This document shows, in pieces, positions 27,941-37,135 of a stretch of 64,000 nucleotides of DNA. Position 1 is the first letter of the stretch, and each line of letters starts with the position of its first letter. Source of the DNA: CAVWUA01 sp963758025 (lineage in GTDB: Bacteria > Planctomycetota > Planctomycetia > Isosphaerales > Isosphaeraceae); NCBI GenBank assembly GCA_963758025.1, contig CAVWUA010000031.1, positions 1 to 64,000 on the forward strand. The letters are read 5' to 3'. A program made the position numbers and the translations under genes. The notes below the pieces were generated by a model. That model saw nothing but the letters and a program-made list of their open reading frames with translations. It did not search any database and had not been told where the DNA came from.

Positions 27941-28747
27941 ATGAAGCGGTTGCTGGCCACGTTCTTGACCGCCTCGCTGGTTCTGGTCCTGGGTTGTAGC
28001 AAAACCTACGAGGACCGGCTGAACCGAACGCTGGACCGGATGAAATATATCCAGCGTCTGGACCAGTATCTCCAACCGCCGCCCCAGGGCAAGTACCGCG
28101 ACCTCGGGATTTTTCTGAGGCCGCCGAAGCCGCTGGATCAGGCCCCGAACCTCGTCGGCCTGACCGAGATTCCCGGCTTCTACGACCTGGCGAGCAGCTT
28201 TGTTGGCGTGATGTCGCAGGGGGGGGATCAGGCCAAGAAGGGGCAAGGCGGGCCGCCGCCCGCCCTGCGCCTGCACGTCCTGGCCCGCGTCAAGCGGCCG
28301 AAGAAACCCGCCGCCAAGAAAGGGGAGCCGGTCGAACCGCCGCCAAGCGTCAACCGAGGGGATTTCACCACCGATGTCCGCACCCAGCTCGCCAGCGACT
28401 ACGGCGCTGGGGATACCGCCGTCTCGGGTGAACTCAAGACCGAGACCCGCCGGTCCAATTCCTTCAAGCGGCTGATCTTCACCGCTCCCAGCAATGGCGA
28501 CACCATCCGGGTCTATTTCTACAAGGAAGGGGACTACGAGGCGGCTCTCGTCTGGGACATTCCGCCCAACGCCCCGAAACCGCCGATCGATACCGGCATT
28601 CCGCTCTGCCTGGAAACCTTCTCCGTGGGACCGAAAGCCCTTCGAGCTTTCGCTGGTGGGGTCGGCGCGGAGGATGCCGAGGCGGCCGGCGGTCCGATGA
28701 TTCCGGGCGGCGGTGTCCCTGGAGGAGTTCCCGCGCAACCCTTCTGA
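27941..28747 (+). CDS. Lipoprotein of unknown function
   Basis: The N-terminus (KRLLATFLTASLVLVLGCSK) is a lipoprotein signal peptide with lipobox LVLGC. The mature part has a short helical start, Pro/Lys-rich linkers (VKRPKKPAAKKGEPVEPPP) and a C-terminal fold with FTAPSNGDTIRVYFYKEGDY. I do not recognise a family. The 268-aa gene is followed by a strong terminator. Confidence 0.65.
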   Translation: MKRLLATFLTASLVLVLGCSKTYEDRLNRTLDRMKYIQRLDQYLQPPPQGKYRDLGIFLRPPKPLDQAPNLVGLTEIPGFYDLASSFVGVMSQGGDQAKKGQGGPPPALRLHVLARVKRPKKPAAKKGEPVEPPPSVNRGDFTTDVRTQLASDYGAGDTAVSGELKTETRRSNSFKRLIFTAPSNGDTIRVYFYKEGDYEAALVWDIPPNAPKPPIDTGIPLCLETFSVGPKALRAFAGGVGAEDAEAAGGPMIPGGGVPGGVPAQPF

Positions 28748-28776
28748 GCGGGGCGTGATCCATCGCTCAAAACAAT

Positions 28777-28824
28777 CAAATGAGGGCAAGTGCGACGTGT
28801 CGCACCTGCCCTCATTTGCTTTTC
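28777..28824 (+). terminator. Rho-independent terminator after the lipoprotein gene
   Basis: The arms CAAATGAGGGCA and TGCCCTCATTTG enclose a second stem GTGCGAC/GTCGCAC, followed by CTTTTCTC. It lies 30 bases after the stop codon and also serves the convergent csrA transcript. Confidence 0.85.
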
Positions 28825-28851
28825 TCGCCGAACGCCTTCAATGCCGAGCCG

Positions 28852-29079
28852 TCAGACGAGTTCGGATTTCTTCATCGAGTCCTCGGGCGCGTCCCAGACG
28901 GCGCGGGCGGCCGACTCCTCGGGGTCGAGAGCGAGCAGCAGCTCCTCCCGGACAATCGGCACCGACGCCGGGGCCTCGATCCCCAGACGCACGCCGTTGC
29001 GCTCGATCTTCACCACGGTGATGCGGATCTGATCTCCGATCCAGATGCTCTGCATGGCTTTGCGACTCAGGACCAGCAT
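28852..29079 (-). CDS. csrA: Carbon storage regulator CsrA
   Basis: A 75-aa RNA-binding regulator that blocks or activates translation at GGA-containing leaders. MLVLSRKAMQSIWIGDQIRI and GVRLGIEAPASVPIVREEL contain the conserved first strand and the Arg of the RNA-binding surface. The C-terminal extension (PEESAARAVWDAPEDSMKK) is longer than in the classical 61-aa protein. The ATG has a GAGGAGG upstream. Confidence 0.9.
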   Translation of the reverse strand: MLVLSRKAMQSIWIGDQIRITVVKIERNGVRLGIEAPASVPIVREELLLALDPEESAARAVWDAPEDSMKKSELV

Positions 29080-29293
29080 CGGCTCCTCCTCTTCTGGTCA
29101 GCACGGCTCAGACGTTCGGATGGCTTGACACAGAGGAGTCGTGAAACGTTCGGAGTCTGCGACACGGATTCGGCCCAACTTACCCTCCTTTTATGCCAAG
29201 CTGGAAAGGACGGCGTGATCCAGGTTCTCGGCGCGGTAGAATTGATCCGGTGTCCCTGATGCTGCCTACCGGAAGACCCGCGGAGTCATTGGG

Positions 29294-29947
29294 ATGAATT
29301 CTCCCTCTGGACGTGTCTGCGTGCTACTCCTGATCCTGGCCGTAATGGCCCTTGGGCCGACCGAAAACGGCCGAGCTCAGGGGGTGCTCCGGCTGGCGCA
29401 ACCCGTCACGGTTCACGCCGCAAACCGTGCCGAAGCGACGGAGGAAACCCCATCGTCGCCCCGGCTGGGCCTGCTGTCGGTCTCGCGGATCAGCGCGGGG
29501 GACCTCTCTCGGATTCGCCAGTACGCCGAGACGGAATCGTCCCAGTTGAGCCATCTTGATCCGGCAACGCGCCGGCGGGTTCTCTCGCAGCTCGTGCTGA
29601 ACGAGATGGCCGAGGTTGTTGATACGCCAGGCTACGATACGAACCTGTTGACCTCTCAGGAACGGCAGGAGGCCGAGCAGATTGTGACGCAGGTTCTGTC
29701 GTCGGGCCCCTCTCCATCCCCCACGCCGCCGAGTCCACCCGAACCCACTCCCATGCCGCCGATCCCGCCATCTCCCACGCCGGTGCCTCCTCAGCCGGCG
29801 CCGGTCCCCTTACCACCTAATGTGGTGTACGTTCACGTCGTTCCGCCGCAACCGCAACCGGTTTACGTCCCGTACACGCATTCGATCCTGGTGCCGGTGG
29901 CCACGACCCCCCAGCACAAGCATCACCTCTTTTGCCGTTCACGTTGA
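29294..29947 (+). CDS. Exported proline-rich protein
   Basis: A signal peptide (VCVLLLILAVMALGPTENGRA) is followed by a helical region and a Pro-rich stretch of about 50 residues (PSPSPTPPSPPEPTPMPPIP and onwards). It ends with a His/Tyr-rich tail (VYVPYTHSILVPV). The protein may span or attach to the cell wall or envelope, but I recognise no family. Its 3' end overlaps the convergent membrane-protein gene by 9 bases. Confidence 0.6.
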   Translation: MNSPSGRVCVLLLILAVMALGPTENGRAQGVLRLAQPVTVHAANRAEATEETPSSPRLGLLSVSRISAGDLSRIRQYAETESSQLSHLDPATRRRVLSQLVLNEMAEVVDTPGYDTNLLTSQERQEAEQIVTQVLSSGPSPSPTPPSPPEPTPMPPIPPSPTPVPPQPAPVPLPPNVVYVHVVPPQPQPVYVPYTHSILVPVATTPQHKHHLFCRSR

Positions 29948-30739
29948 GACGGGGCCTTCGGTCCGGCTGCGAGGAATGGCTTGAAGCGTCAGAAAGCCGA
30001 GGTGGCTGATGCCCAGGAGCGCGAGCAGGCCGTCATCGGGGGCCGGAAGGGCATGGATCGGGCCGCTTTCCAGGAGCATCTGACCGATGGCCGACGCGTA
30101 GGTGATGATCAGGATCACCGTGAAGTAAAAGAGCTGAATCTGACCCATTTCCAGATGCGCGGCATTGCCGACCTCCTGGCCGGTGAAGAAGTCGGACAGT
30201 GAGGCGTTCTGCGGTCGGAGGTTGACCATCACCTGGCCACGGTTCGTCATCTGGCTGCTCACGTCGGCGACGCCCCGCTGCCGGGCAAGCGTGCTCATGG
30301 TCTGCCTCAGTTGCTCCGGGTTGGCCTCGCGGTTCTCCTTGGTGCTGCGAATCAAGGGGGAGGCGGTCATCGACGTCATGCCGATGCCCATCAAGACCCA
30401 CACCTCGCGTGGGACCGTGACCGCGAGCGCGTTCTTGGCTCCCGAGGTGAGGTTCGACATGACCGCGACGTAAAAGCCCGCGAGGACGACATCCGTCCAG
30501 AGAATGATCTGCAGACGCTCCAGGCTCAGCCGGTTCCGCTCGTCGATGAGCACACCGCTCCAGAGGCCGGTGACTCCCTGACCGATCAGGGCCGTCAACA
30601 GAAACAACAACGCCAGAGTGCCCCCGTAGGCCCACAGCCGGGCATCGAGCGGGGTCAGAAGCCCGACGGCGATGATGGCTCCGATGACTCCCAGCAACCC
30701 GATCAGGTGCCAGACCGACCATCGAGCGGTTTGCGCCAT
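29939..30739 (-). CDS. Membrane protein of unknown function
   Basis: Four hydrophobic segments are visible: about residues 7-28 (LIGLLGVIGAIIAVGLL), 33-52 and 80-95, and FYFTVILIITYASAIGQML near 205. A soluble stretch of about 90 residues (STKENREANPEQLRQTMSTL and onwards) lies before the last. I chose the ATG at 30739, just before the first membrane segment. It follows the papain-like protease gene by 28 bases and is probably co-transcribed. Confidence 0.6.
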   Translation of the reverse strand: MAQTARWSVWHLIGLLGVIGAIIAVGLLTPLDARLWAYGGTLALLFLLTALIGQGVTGLWSGVLIDERNRLSLERLQIILWTDVVLAGFYVAVMSNLTSGAKNALAVTVPREVWVLMGIGMTSMTASPLIRSTKENREANPEQLRQTMSTLARQRGVADVSSQMTNRGQVMVNLRPQNASLSDFFTGQEVGNAAHLEMGQIQLFYFTVILIITYASAIGQMLLESGPIHALPAPDDGLLALLGISHLGFLTLQAIPRSRTEGPVST

Positions 30740-30767
30740 GATGCGGACCTCGAAATAGCTGAGAGGG

Positions 30768-31532
30768 TTATTGAACCACGCGGATCGTCCAGAAATCGCT
30801 TGCCAGGCGAGATTGCAAGAGATACGCATAGGGCATCGTGAAATATCCGCTCATGCCCCAGTTTGGCCCCCACGAATTCCGCACGACGAACCATTGATTG
30901 GCGTCGTCGTAGCCGACAGCCATCACGGCATGGCCCCCGCGCACGCCTTCGCCGACCCAGGGCATCGCCGCGTGCCCCGTCTGGGCGACCTCGGGGCTTT
31001 CGAAGCTGTCGTAGACGGTGAATCCGAAGACGAACGGATACCCCGAGGCCAGGCAACCCTTCAACTGGTTCAGTTCCTGAAGCAGCCTCAAGTAGAGCAT
31101 CGCCTTGTACTGGACGGCCGCCTGGTACGCGCTCGAAGGAGGCTGCGTGCGGAAGTTCGCGATATCGTAGGGCCATTCGGATTCGGGAGGCGCCCCCTGC
31201 GTGCCGACGCTCTTGATCCCATCCCGCAACGAGGCGCCGCTGTCCGACTCGACGGTTCCCTCCATGACACGCTCGTTGAAATAGATGAACAAGCGCGACG
31301 GAACGAAGACGTTCGGCAACCCTTCCTTCATCTGGTCGAATTCGAGGGCGCCGGCGATGGCGTTGGCCGTGCAGCTTCCGAGTTCCCCCTGGTTGTAAAC
31401 CGGCGGACATTTCGGGCGAAGATCGACGCTGGTGGGCAAACTCTGGAGCACGTCGGCGGACGCGGTAAAGAGCTTGTCCCGCTGGTCAGGGAGGTCGGGA
31501 ATCCACCCGTAGCGCTGGATCTGTCGGGGCAT
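30768..31532 (-). CDS. Papain-like (C1 family) cysteine peptidase
   Basis: The catalytic residues are clear: Cys in VYNQGELGSCTANAIAGAL, His in GGHAVMAVGYDD and Asn in VVRNSWGPNWGMSGYF. The N-terminal RYGWIPDLPDQRD and SVDLRPKCPPVYNQ are typical of bacterial C1 peptidases without a long propeptide. There is no signal peptide, so it may be cytoplasmic or exported by another route. The 254-aa length is complete. Confidence 0.88.
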   Translation of the reverse strand: MPRQIQRYGWIPDLPDQRDKLFTASADVLQSLPTSVDLRPKCPPVYNQGELGSCTANAIAGALEFDQMKEGLPNVFVPSRLFIYFNERVMEGTVESDSGASLRDGIKSVGTQGAPPESEWPYDIANFRTQPPSSAYQAAVQYKAMLYLRLLQELNQLKGCLASGYPFVFGFTVYDSFESPEVAQTGHAAMPWVGEGVRGGHAVMAVGYDDANQWFVVRNSWGPNWGMSGYFTMPYAYLLQSRLASDFWTIRVVQ

Positions 31533-31676
31533 GGATGGTCCTCACGGCGTCCGGCCGGGCTGGAGCGGTTGGCGTCACCCGACGAGTTGACGGTTGTTTC
31601 ACCGATGGATCGGTAGTGTAAACCGATCCCAGACGCTTCGCCAGCAGGTTATCAGGCAAGTCGCGCGACCGGCCGA

Positions 31677-32690
31677 TCAGAATGCCGGCCGCTTCAGGCG
31701 GTAGGGAATCATCCAGTTGAACCAGGGACGGTGCAGGTTGCGGGTGACGAGCAACTCACTGATTCCCTGGGATGGGCCGTTCCCGACCCCCTCGAACGTG
31801 GACACCCAGCGCCGGTAGAACGGGCCGTCGTCCACGCAAACGTCGCGGCGATCCCGCAAGCCGCGTTCTCCATCGTGAACGTGGAGCGATCGCCCGTGCC
31901 GGATGCCGAAGACGTTGCCGCAACGGCCCTCGTCGAGGAACCGGGCGTCGTCGAGGATCGTCTCCGGCCGCCCGTCGTGGCAGGTGATCCAGAGTCCTTG
32001 CGACGGTCCCTGGTGCGGCGTCGCGTGGTAATAGACCTGAGTCAAGGGGCCGTCATGAACGCGCCCCCACGCCCATCGCCGCATGGCGAGCGAAATCTCC
32101 TCGGACCCCGCGTTGTGGTCGTGGTAGCCTCGACCCCGGAAATCGAGAGCGTCGCCTTTCTTGCCGATAATCTCGACCCGGCCCTCGACCCGGCAATCCG
32201 GCGCTGCCAGAATCCATTGATGCGGTGATTCCGGTGTCCCCAGATCGCGCTCGAACGGCTCCGTCTCTCTGGCGGGGCGGAACCGCAGGTCCGTGAGGAT
32301 TCGGTGCTTGCCGTCCACGGCGGGCGTGTCGATCCGCAGCCGGTAGCCGTCGGTGTCCCGTTCCAGGGCATTGCCGGCGATCGACACGGAGAACGGCTCC
32401 GCCGTGTGCGAGAACGCCGCGCGGCGGAAACCGTTCAGGGCGTAGGCGAGGGTCCGCCCTTCACGATACCAGCTCATGCCGACCGCGCAGTGGTCGAGCG
32501 GGTGGGGCGCGGGGTGCCGGTCCGGGGCCTTGTGGTGCCGCAAGGCAGCGACGCCGTAGGACGGGTCGAAGGGCAGGGCGGCATACCAGACCAGCACCAC
32601 GGCGTCGCGGCCGTCGTCGCTGATCGCGTCGAAGTACCACCACTCCTGGCTGCCGGGGGTCTTGTGGTCGAGAAATCGGTCGGGGTCCAC
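31677..32690 (-). CDS. crtC: Carotenoid 1,2-hydratase-like protein
   Basis: CrtC adds water to the terminal double bond of acyclic carotenoids. The family parts visible are SQEWWYFDAISDDGRDAVVL near the start and the signature GYHDHNAGSEEISLAMRRWA, followed by WGRVHDGPLTQVYYHATP. The start is GTG, seven bases after the crtB stop, with AGGTGA as ribosome site. The 337-aa length is normal. Linkage to crtB supports the assignment. Confidence 0.82.
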   Translation of the reverse strand: MDPDRFLDHKTPGSQEWWYFDAISDDGRDAVVLVWYAALPFDPSYGVAALRHHKAPDRHPAPHPLDHCAVGMSWYREGRTLAYALNGFRRAAFSHTAEPFSVSIAGNALERDTDGYRLRIDTPAVDGKHRILTDLRFRPARETEPFERDLGTPESPHQWILAAPDCRVEGRVEIIGKKGDALDFRGRGYHDHNAGSEEISLAMRRWAWGRVHDGPLTQVYYHATPHQGPSQGLWITCHDGRPETILDDARFLDEGRCGNVFGIRHGRSLHVHDGERGLRDRRDVCVDDGPFYRRWVSTFEGVGNGPSQGISELLVTRNLHRPWFNWMIPYRLKRPAF

Positions 32691-32697
32691 GGCGAAG

Positions 32698-33591
32698 TCA
32701 CCTCGTCAACGGAAGGGGCGTCGGGTTCACGTGCCGTTGCTCCTCCCACAAGCAGCGTGCCAGAAGCCCCAGCTTCCGATGGGTCGGGACGTGAGCGCGG
32801 GCGCGGAAGACATCGTGATCGAGGTTTTCGATCGCGTCGAGAATCCCGGCGTACAGCCGCGCCATGACCCGGACTGTCAGACGGCCGGAGGGGGTCGCCA
32901 GGTCGAGCACGCCTGCCTCGGCCTCCCGGTAGGCCTCGCGGGCGCGGGCAATCTGGAACCGCATCAAGGCACGGAACCGGTCATCCACGCGGCCGACGTC
33001 CAGTTGCGCCTCATCCACGCCAAAGCGGTTCAGCTCGTCCCGCGGCAGATAGATCCGGCCTCGGTCGCGGTCCTCGGCGATGTCGCGGAGGATGTTCGTC
33101 AACTGCATCGCCCGGCCCAGCGCGACAGCCCTCGGAAAGCAGCGCTCGTGCCGGTAGCCGAACACGTGCGTCATCATCAAACCAACGACCCCCGCCACCC
33201 GATAACAGTACAGGTCCAGGGCGTCGAAGTCAGCATAGCGCGTGATCGTCAAGTCCATCGCCATGCCATCGAGCAGGTCATCGAACAGATTCCGCGGAAT
33301 CGACCGCTCCCGCAATGTCCGGCGGAACGCGAGCAGGCCGGGCGGGGCGGGATCGTCGCGATAGGCCAAATCCAGCACCCGCCGCGCATGGTCGAGCCGC
33401 GCCGACGCCTCGACGACACTCGCCGCGTGATCGACGGCATTATCCGCCCAACGGCAGAAGCCGTAGATCGCATACGCATGGCGCCTGGTCTCGCGAGGCA
33501 GACAATGGGAGGCGAAGTAAAACGTCTTCGCATGCCGCCGGGTGATCCGCCGGCAGATCCGCACCCCGCGGGCCGCACTGGATTGTGGCAT
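32698..33591 (-). CDS. crtB: Phytoene synthase (squalene/phytoene synthase family)
   Basis: It condenses two geranylgeranyl diphosphates to phytoene. The two Asp-rich metal sites are CRWADNAVD (near residue 48) and QLTNILRDIAEDRDRGRIYL; AKTFYFASHCLP opens the fold. The 297-aa length is normal. It is upstream of crtC in a two-gene unit, separated from crtI-crtE by a 6-kb island on the other strand. Confidence 0.88.
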   Translation of the reverse strand: MPQSSAARGVRICRRITRRHAKTFYFASHCLPRETRRHAYAIYGFCRWADNAVDHAASVVEASARLDHARRVLDLAYRDDPAPPGLLAFRRTLRERSIPRNLFDDLLDGMAMDLTITRYADFDALDLYCYRVAGVVGLMMTHVFGYRHERCFPRAVALGRAMQLTNILRDIAEDRDRGRIYLPRDELNRFGVDEAQLDVGRVDDRFRALMRFQIARAREAYREAEAGVLDLATPSGRLTVRVMARLYAGILDAIENLDHDVFRARAHVPTHRKLGLLARCLWEEQRHVNPTPLPLTR

Positions 33592-33656
33592 TATTTATTA
33601 ATATATAAATATTATAATAAAATAAATCTCGTTTCCACGCCGAGCGTGGGAACGAG
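33592..33656. repeat. AT-rich tract and a CTCGTTTCCACGC palindromic repeat
   Basis: Bases 33592-33627 are almost pure A/T, striking in this GC-rich window. They are followed by a hairpin at 33628-33656, CTCGTTTCCACGC-CGA-GCGTGGGAACGAG. This palindrome type is, as I recall, widespread in large bacterial genomes as an extragenic repeat. The A/T tract lies just before the crtB start and may contain its promoter. Confidence 0.55.
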
Positions 33657-33691
33657 GAGTTCATCCATTATCCTACGCAAGTCCATTGGAA

Positions 33692-33822
33692 ATCTCCTGC
33701 TCATCACGGAGATCAGAGCAGGTTTTAGATTTTCGGGTACCGATCGGCAAGGCCGAGGAGGCCACGGGGCGTCGCTTCGTCCGTTTTCAACACAAGGAGG
33801 GTACCATGCCGGCGGCCGACCG
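33692..33822. repeat. Direct repeat copy A flanking the surface-protein island
   Basis: This ~130-bp segment matches 39882-40010. Both start near GCTCATCACGGA, share GCAGGTT, then GGCCACGG-x-GCGTCGC-y-TCGTCCGT, and end with ATGCCGGCGGCCGACCG. Copy A lies just before the first gene of the island, copy B just after its last gene. Confidence 0.75.
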
Positions 33823-33975
33823 CATCACCCCTGCCTGGCTTCCGAATCCGCTGATCTCGGCCTCGCTCGGAGGTTTTCGAGAGACTCCCCAAATCAATGG
33901 TATGAGCAGAGTTTTCTCATCCCGGAGGCCGGGCCTCCCGAAATAGATAGACGGACGTGGTAGAGGGGCGAACGG

Positions 33976-34764
33976 ATGGAGCCTGACGTCGCTCGCCGCG
34001 AGGAACCGAGACGAGAGGAGCGCGTTATCGTGGAGTGGAAGGAGAAGAACATATCCCGGCGGCGGCGACGTACCGGCTTATCCGTTGAGAGTCTGGAGTC
34101 CCGAGAGGTGATGTCCGTCGCGCCGGGTAGCCCCTTGTCACTGGTTGCCCTTCATCGCCCGTTGATGCAGCGCCGCGCCACGGTCCCCTCGCCATCCGAG
34201 GCATCCATGATCGCCGGAGGTTCCTCGGCTGGGCCCAGGACCCAGTCGCCGCTCTACTATCAGTTCGAGCGGACTCAGTTCCGTACGAACGTCTCCGCGA
34301 TGTACTCCGTTCAGCCCTCGCCCATCAACGCGAACACCTCCCAGACGATCTTCATCGGCGCCAAGAGCTTCAACTTCACGACCGCCAACGGCCACGTCTA
34401 TATGCTGTTCGTCTCCCCCTCGGGCGGGCCGTTCGGCGACATGGCAATCCTTCAGAGTCCGAACAAGCCCCCAGGCCCCCCGAGCAACCTCGTCTTGAAA
34501 CTCGAGGTCGTGCCGTCCGCCGGTCAAGGTCCCCAGCCCCTGCCGACGCGTGCCCTCTGGACCGTCGATGGGATGCTCAGCACCGGAATCTACAAAGGGG
34601 GGTCCGGCCAGGGTGTCCTCGACATCGCCTACCACGACCCGCGCAAGACGACCAACTACACGCCGGGCACCGTCAGGAAGGGCCTGGCCGTACTCCAGTT
34701 CTCGGGGGTGGTCAACATGAACCCCCTGCCGCAATTAATCCATATCAATCCGGCAACGGATTGA
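33976..34764 (+). CDS. Exported surface-type protein with a planctomycete N-terminal LExR motif
   Basis: The first 50 residues are very basic (NISRRRRRTGLSVESLESRE) and end in VESLESREVMS, a variant of the LEPR-x-LL/VLS motif found at the N-terminus of planctomycete secreted proteins. No classical signal peptide follows. The rest (beta-rich, with QFERTQFRTNVSAMYSVQPS and VYMLFVSPSGGPFGDMAIL) is not in a family that I know. A GTG at 34030 is an alternative start. It is the first of three such genes in the island. Confidence 0.6.
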   Translation: MEPDVARREEPRREERVIVEWKEKNISRRRRRTGLSVESLESREVMSVAPGSPLSLVALHRPLMQRRATVPSPSEASMIAGGSSAGPRTQSPLYYQFERTQFRTNVSAMYSVQPSPINANTSQTIFIGAKSFNFTTANGHVYMLFVSPSGGPFGDMAILQSPNKPPGPPSNLVLKLEVVPSAGQGPQPLPTRALWTVDGMLSTGIYKGGSGQGVLDIAYHDPRKTTNYTPGTVRKGLAVLQFSGVVNMNPLPQLIHINPATD

Positions 34765-35379
34765 ATCTTCGTCCCGGCGGGACGATCCGGGAGCCGAGCG
34801 AGGCAAATCGTCCCGACGAGGACCCGATCGTCCGGCTGGAGATCACCGTTGCACGCGGGGGGGGCGGAGTTCAACCAACTCCACGAAGCCCCCCGCGCGA
34901 CTCGCCTTGCCTCGAATCAATCCTCCGCACCCCTCGTCCCTTCCCTATACACGCCGACAACGGCCCTCTCGGCTCGAAGAGTGGGCCTTCCCGCCCTGTG
35001 CCGGTTCCACGGCACGAGAGTCTTCCAGCGGTTATTCCGATCTGGTGGGCACCGCCGCGCAAAGCGATTTTCGCGGTCAAGGGATGGCGAGATCCTTTCG
35101 ATAGATTTTGATGACGAGATCGCTTGAAAACCGGATTTCTTCCACATCTTACCCAATAGGACGTCCCTCCCATCTCGGGATCGGATGGTTGGGAGATGCC
35201 CGGGATTGTCAAAGCGGTCCGATCAACGACCTTCCCCATCCCTGAACGAGTCGGCCTTGGAACATCGCCATCCCGGCACATCCGGCCTCGCGGAATGCTC
35301 GAAATGACGGGGCCCTCGGACCCAGTTCGGAGGTGAGCCACCAGACTGGGATTCGCCCACGGAACAGAGGAGTTGAACC
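34765..35379. other. Intergenic within the island, no convincing gene
   Basis: The 615-base gap contains a small hairpin (CGTCCCG-G-CGGGACG, about 34769-34783), a run of eight G and short random-looking frames. No promoter, RNA or family-like frame could be identified. Confidence 0.4.
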
Positions 35380-36831
35380 ATGATGATGAATTTCCTCCGG
35401 TCGCGGAGGGCCGGTGACCGTGACCGACGTCGGGGGCTTCGTCCGGCGGTCGAGTCGCTGGAGGGACGCAAGCTGCTGGCGAAGATGGCCGATTTGGCGG
35501 TCTCGGCCATGGCGACGCCCGACATGGTGCCGCAGGCCGGGCTCGTGACGTTCATGATCACCGCCAAGAACCTCGGCCCGGCCGACGTGTCGAGCGTGAA
35601 CGTCACGAACCTGCTGCCCCGGCACGTCCTGTTCGTCAATGCCTCGGACGGCGGAGTGTACGACCAGACGTCGAACTCGGTCAGCTTCCACACCAGCCTG
35701 GAGTCCGGCCAGGTCACGATGATGGCGGTCGTGGTGCGTCCGTTAGCCGGCGGTTCCTGGACCGACCGGGTGGCGATCGGCGGGAAGGCCATGGACCCCG
35801 ACCTGAGCAACAACATGGCCTCGGCAACGTTCATGGTCCAGGGGGACCGGTCCCCCGGCACGGCCGACATGACGCTGATGAACAGCCTCATGCCCATGAT
35901 GCTGCATCAGGGGGAGGAGGCCACGTACGGGATGACGGTCAAGAATACCGGTCCGGATGCGGCCTCCGGAGTCCTGGTGACCGCCTCGCTGCCCGGCGAC
36001 TTCATCTATGATGGGTCCTCGCCCTCCGGGATGTACGACGCGATGAGCGGGATGGTCACTTTCGACCTCGGGACCATCCCCAGTGGCCAGAGCGTCCCCA
36101 TCACGATCATGGGCCGACCGGAGAACCCGGGTCAGCTTGTCCTCCACTCGCTCGTCCGTAGCGATCAGACCGACCCGAACGGCATGAACAACACGGCCAT
36201 GGCCGAGACGATGGTTATGCCGTCCCCGAAGGTCAACGAGGTGACGTTCTCCGGTTTCGGCAGTCAGCCGACCCACATCACCGTGAAGTTCAGCTCGGAG
36301 ATCAACGCCCAGCTAGCCAGCAACACCTCCAATTACACTCTGGTCGACCTCGGTCACGACAACCAGCTCGGCACGCGCGACGACCGGTCCATCCCGATCG
36401 TCGCGGCCCTGCCCGACCCGATGAACATGGCCGTGCACCTGATCCCCCGCCAGCACCTCAGCCCCCACCGCCAGTATCGCCTGATCATCAACGGCACGCC
36501 CCCACAAGGGCTGGCCACGGGAACGGGCGTCCCGCTGCTGAGCAACGCCACGCTCCGCCTGGGTGATGATGATGTCGAGGGCCTCGGCTTCTTCAACTTC
36601 ACCGGGGCCAATAGCCAGACCCTCGCCCCGGATCGTCTGGTGGCCATCCTGGGCGGTCCGCCCCACGCGGGCATCGGTGCCGTCCGGTCCCCCGTACCTC
36701 GACTCCGGCTGGGGACGGCCCGGACCACCCTCCCGTATGCCCCGGTCCATCGCCAAATTGCCGGGAATGCGGCCCTGATGAACGCCAAAGAGCGCGTTTT
36801 CGCCGCCCTCGCTCTCCGCCATCCGCGCTGA
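35380..36831 (+). CDS. Surface protein with DUF11/CARDB-like repeats and LExR motif
   Basis: The N-terminus is basic (FLRSRRAGDRDRRRGLRPAV) and carries VESLEGRKLLA, the LExR-x-LL export motif. Two tandem Ig-like domains of the DUF11 type follow: LGPADVSSVNVTNLLPRHVL (about residue 67 on) and NTGPDAASGVLVTASLPGDF. A Big-like part follows (VTFSGFGSQPTHITVKFSSE, then NYTLVDLGHDNQLGTRDDRS). The protein is rich in Met, Asn, Ser and Thr and probably sits on the cell surface. Confidence 0.72.
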   Translation: MMMNFLRSRRAGDRDRRRGLRPAVESLEGRKLLAKMADLAVSAMATPDMVPQAGLVTFMITAKNLGPADVSSVNVTNLLPRHVLFVNASDGGVYDQTSNSVSFHTSLESGQVTMMAVVVRPLAGGSWTDRVAIGGKAMDPDLSNNMASATFMVQGDRSPGTADMTLMNSLMPMMLHQGEEATYGMTVKNTGPDAASGVLVTASLPGDFIYDGSSPSGMYDAMSGMVTFDLGTIPSGQSVPITIMGRPENPGQLVLHSLVRSDQTDPNGMNNTAMAETMVMPSPKVNEVTFSGFGSQPTHITVKFSSEINAQLASNTSNYTLVDLGHDNQLGTRDDRSIPIVAALPDPMNMAVHLIPRQHLSPHRQYRLIINGTPPQGLATGTGVPLLSNATLRLGDDDVEGLGFFNFTGANSQTLAPDRLVAILGGPPHAGIGAVRSPVPRLRLGTARTTLPYAPVHRQIAGNAALMNAKERVFAALALRHPR

Positions 36832-37135
36832 GTGAGATTCCGCTCGTTGGCGATCCAACAACATCTCCACGGATGACGGGATTCCCGGTCCAACCGGACG
36901 GATGATCCCACAGGACGGAGCCTGCCGTGAGATCGGCGGAGTCGATCGTCCCCCCCTCGGCCCGGAACGTCGGAGATGGTCCAGGAAGAGATCGGGTGGC
37001 GAATCTCCCGGTCGTGACGACCGCGCTCACCCCAGGAGCTTTGGAGATCCGGTCAAGATTTCACTTTTGAGCTCACGTCGAAGACGGACCTTGATGGGAG
37101 CAATCATCCAATGCCTTGGGACGGGAGAAGGCTCT
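36832..37135. other. Intergenic within the island
   Basis: About 300 bases separate the DUF11 protein from the beta-propeller protein. The frame of the next gene is open through much of it, but the residues are not family-like, and a good ribosome site (GGGAGAAGG) occurs only just before 37136. Nothing else is seen. Confidence 0.4.

Noticed and set aside
30311..31616. Two plus-strand open frames opposite the membrane protein and papain-like protease
   Set aside because: The minus-strand genes have clear catalytic motifs and membrane segments; the plus frames are shadows.
33806..33946. Small plus-strand ORF starting MPAADRITPAWLPNPL after AAGGAGG
   Set aside because: The ribosome-like site and ATG are part of the direct repeat. 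In copy B the same ATG leads into an unrelated frame, so coding on this strand is not supported.
34761..35111. 116-aa open frame in the island gap
   Set aside because: It has no ribosome site, no hydrophobic or domain pattern and random-looking composition.
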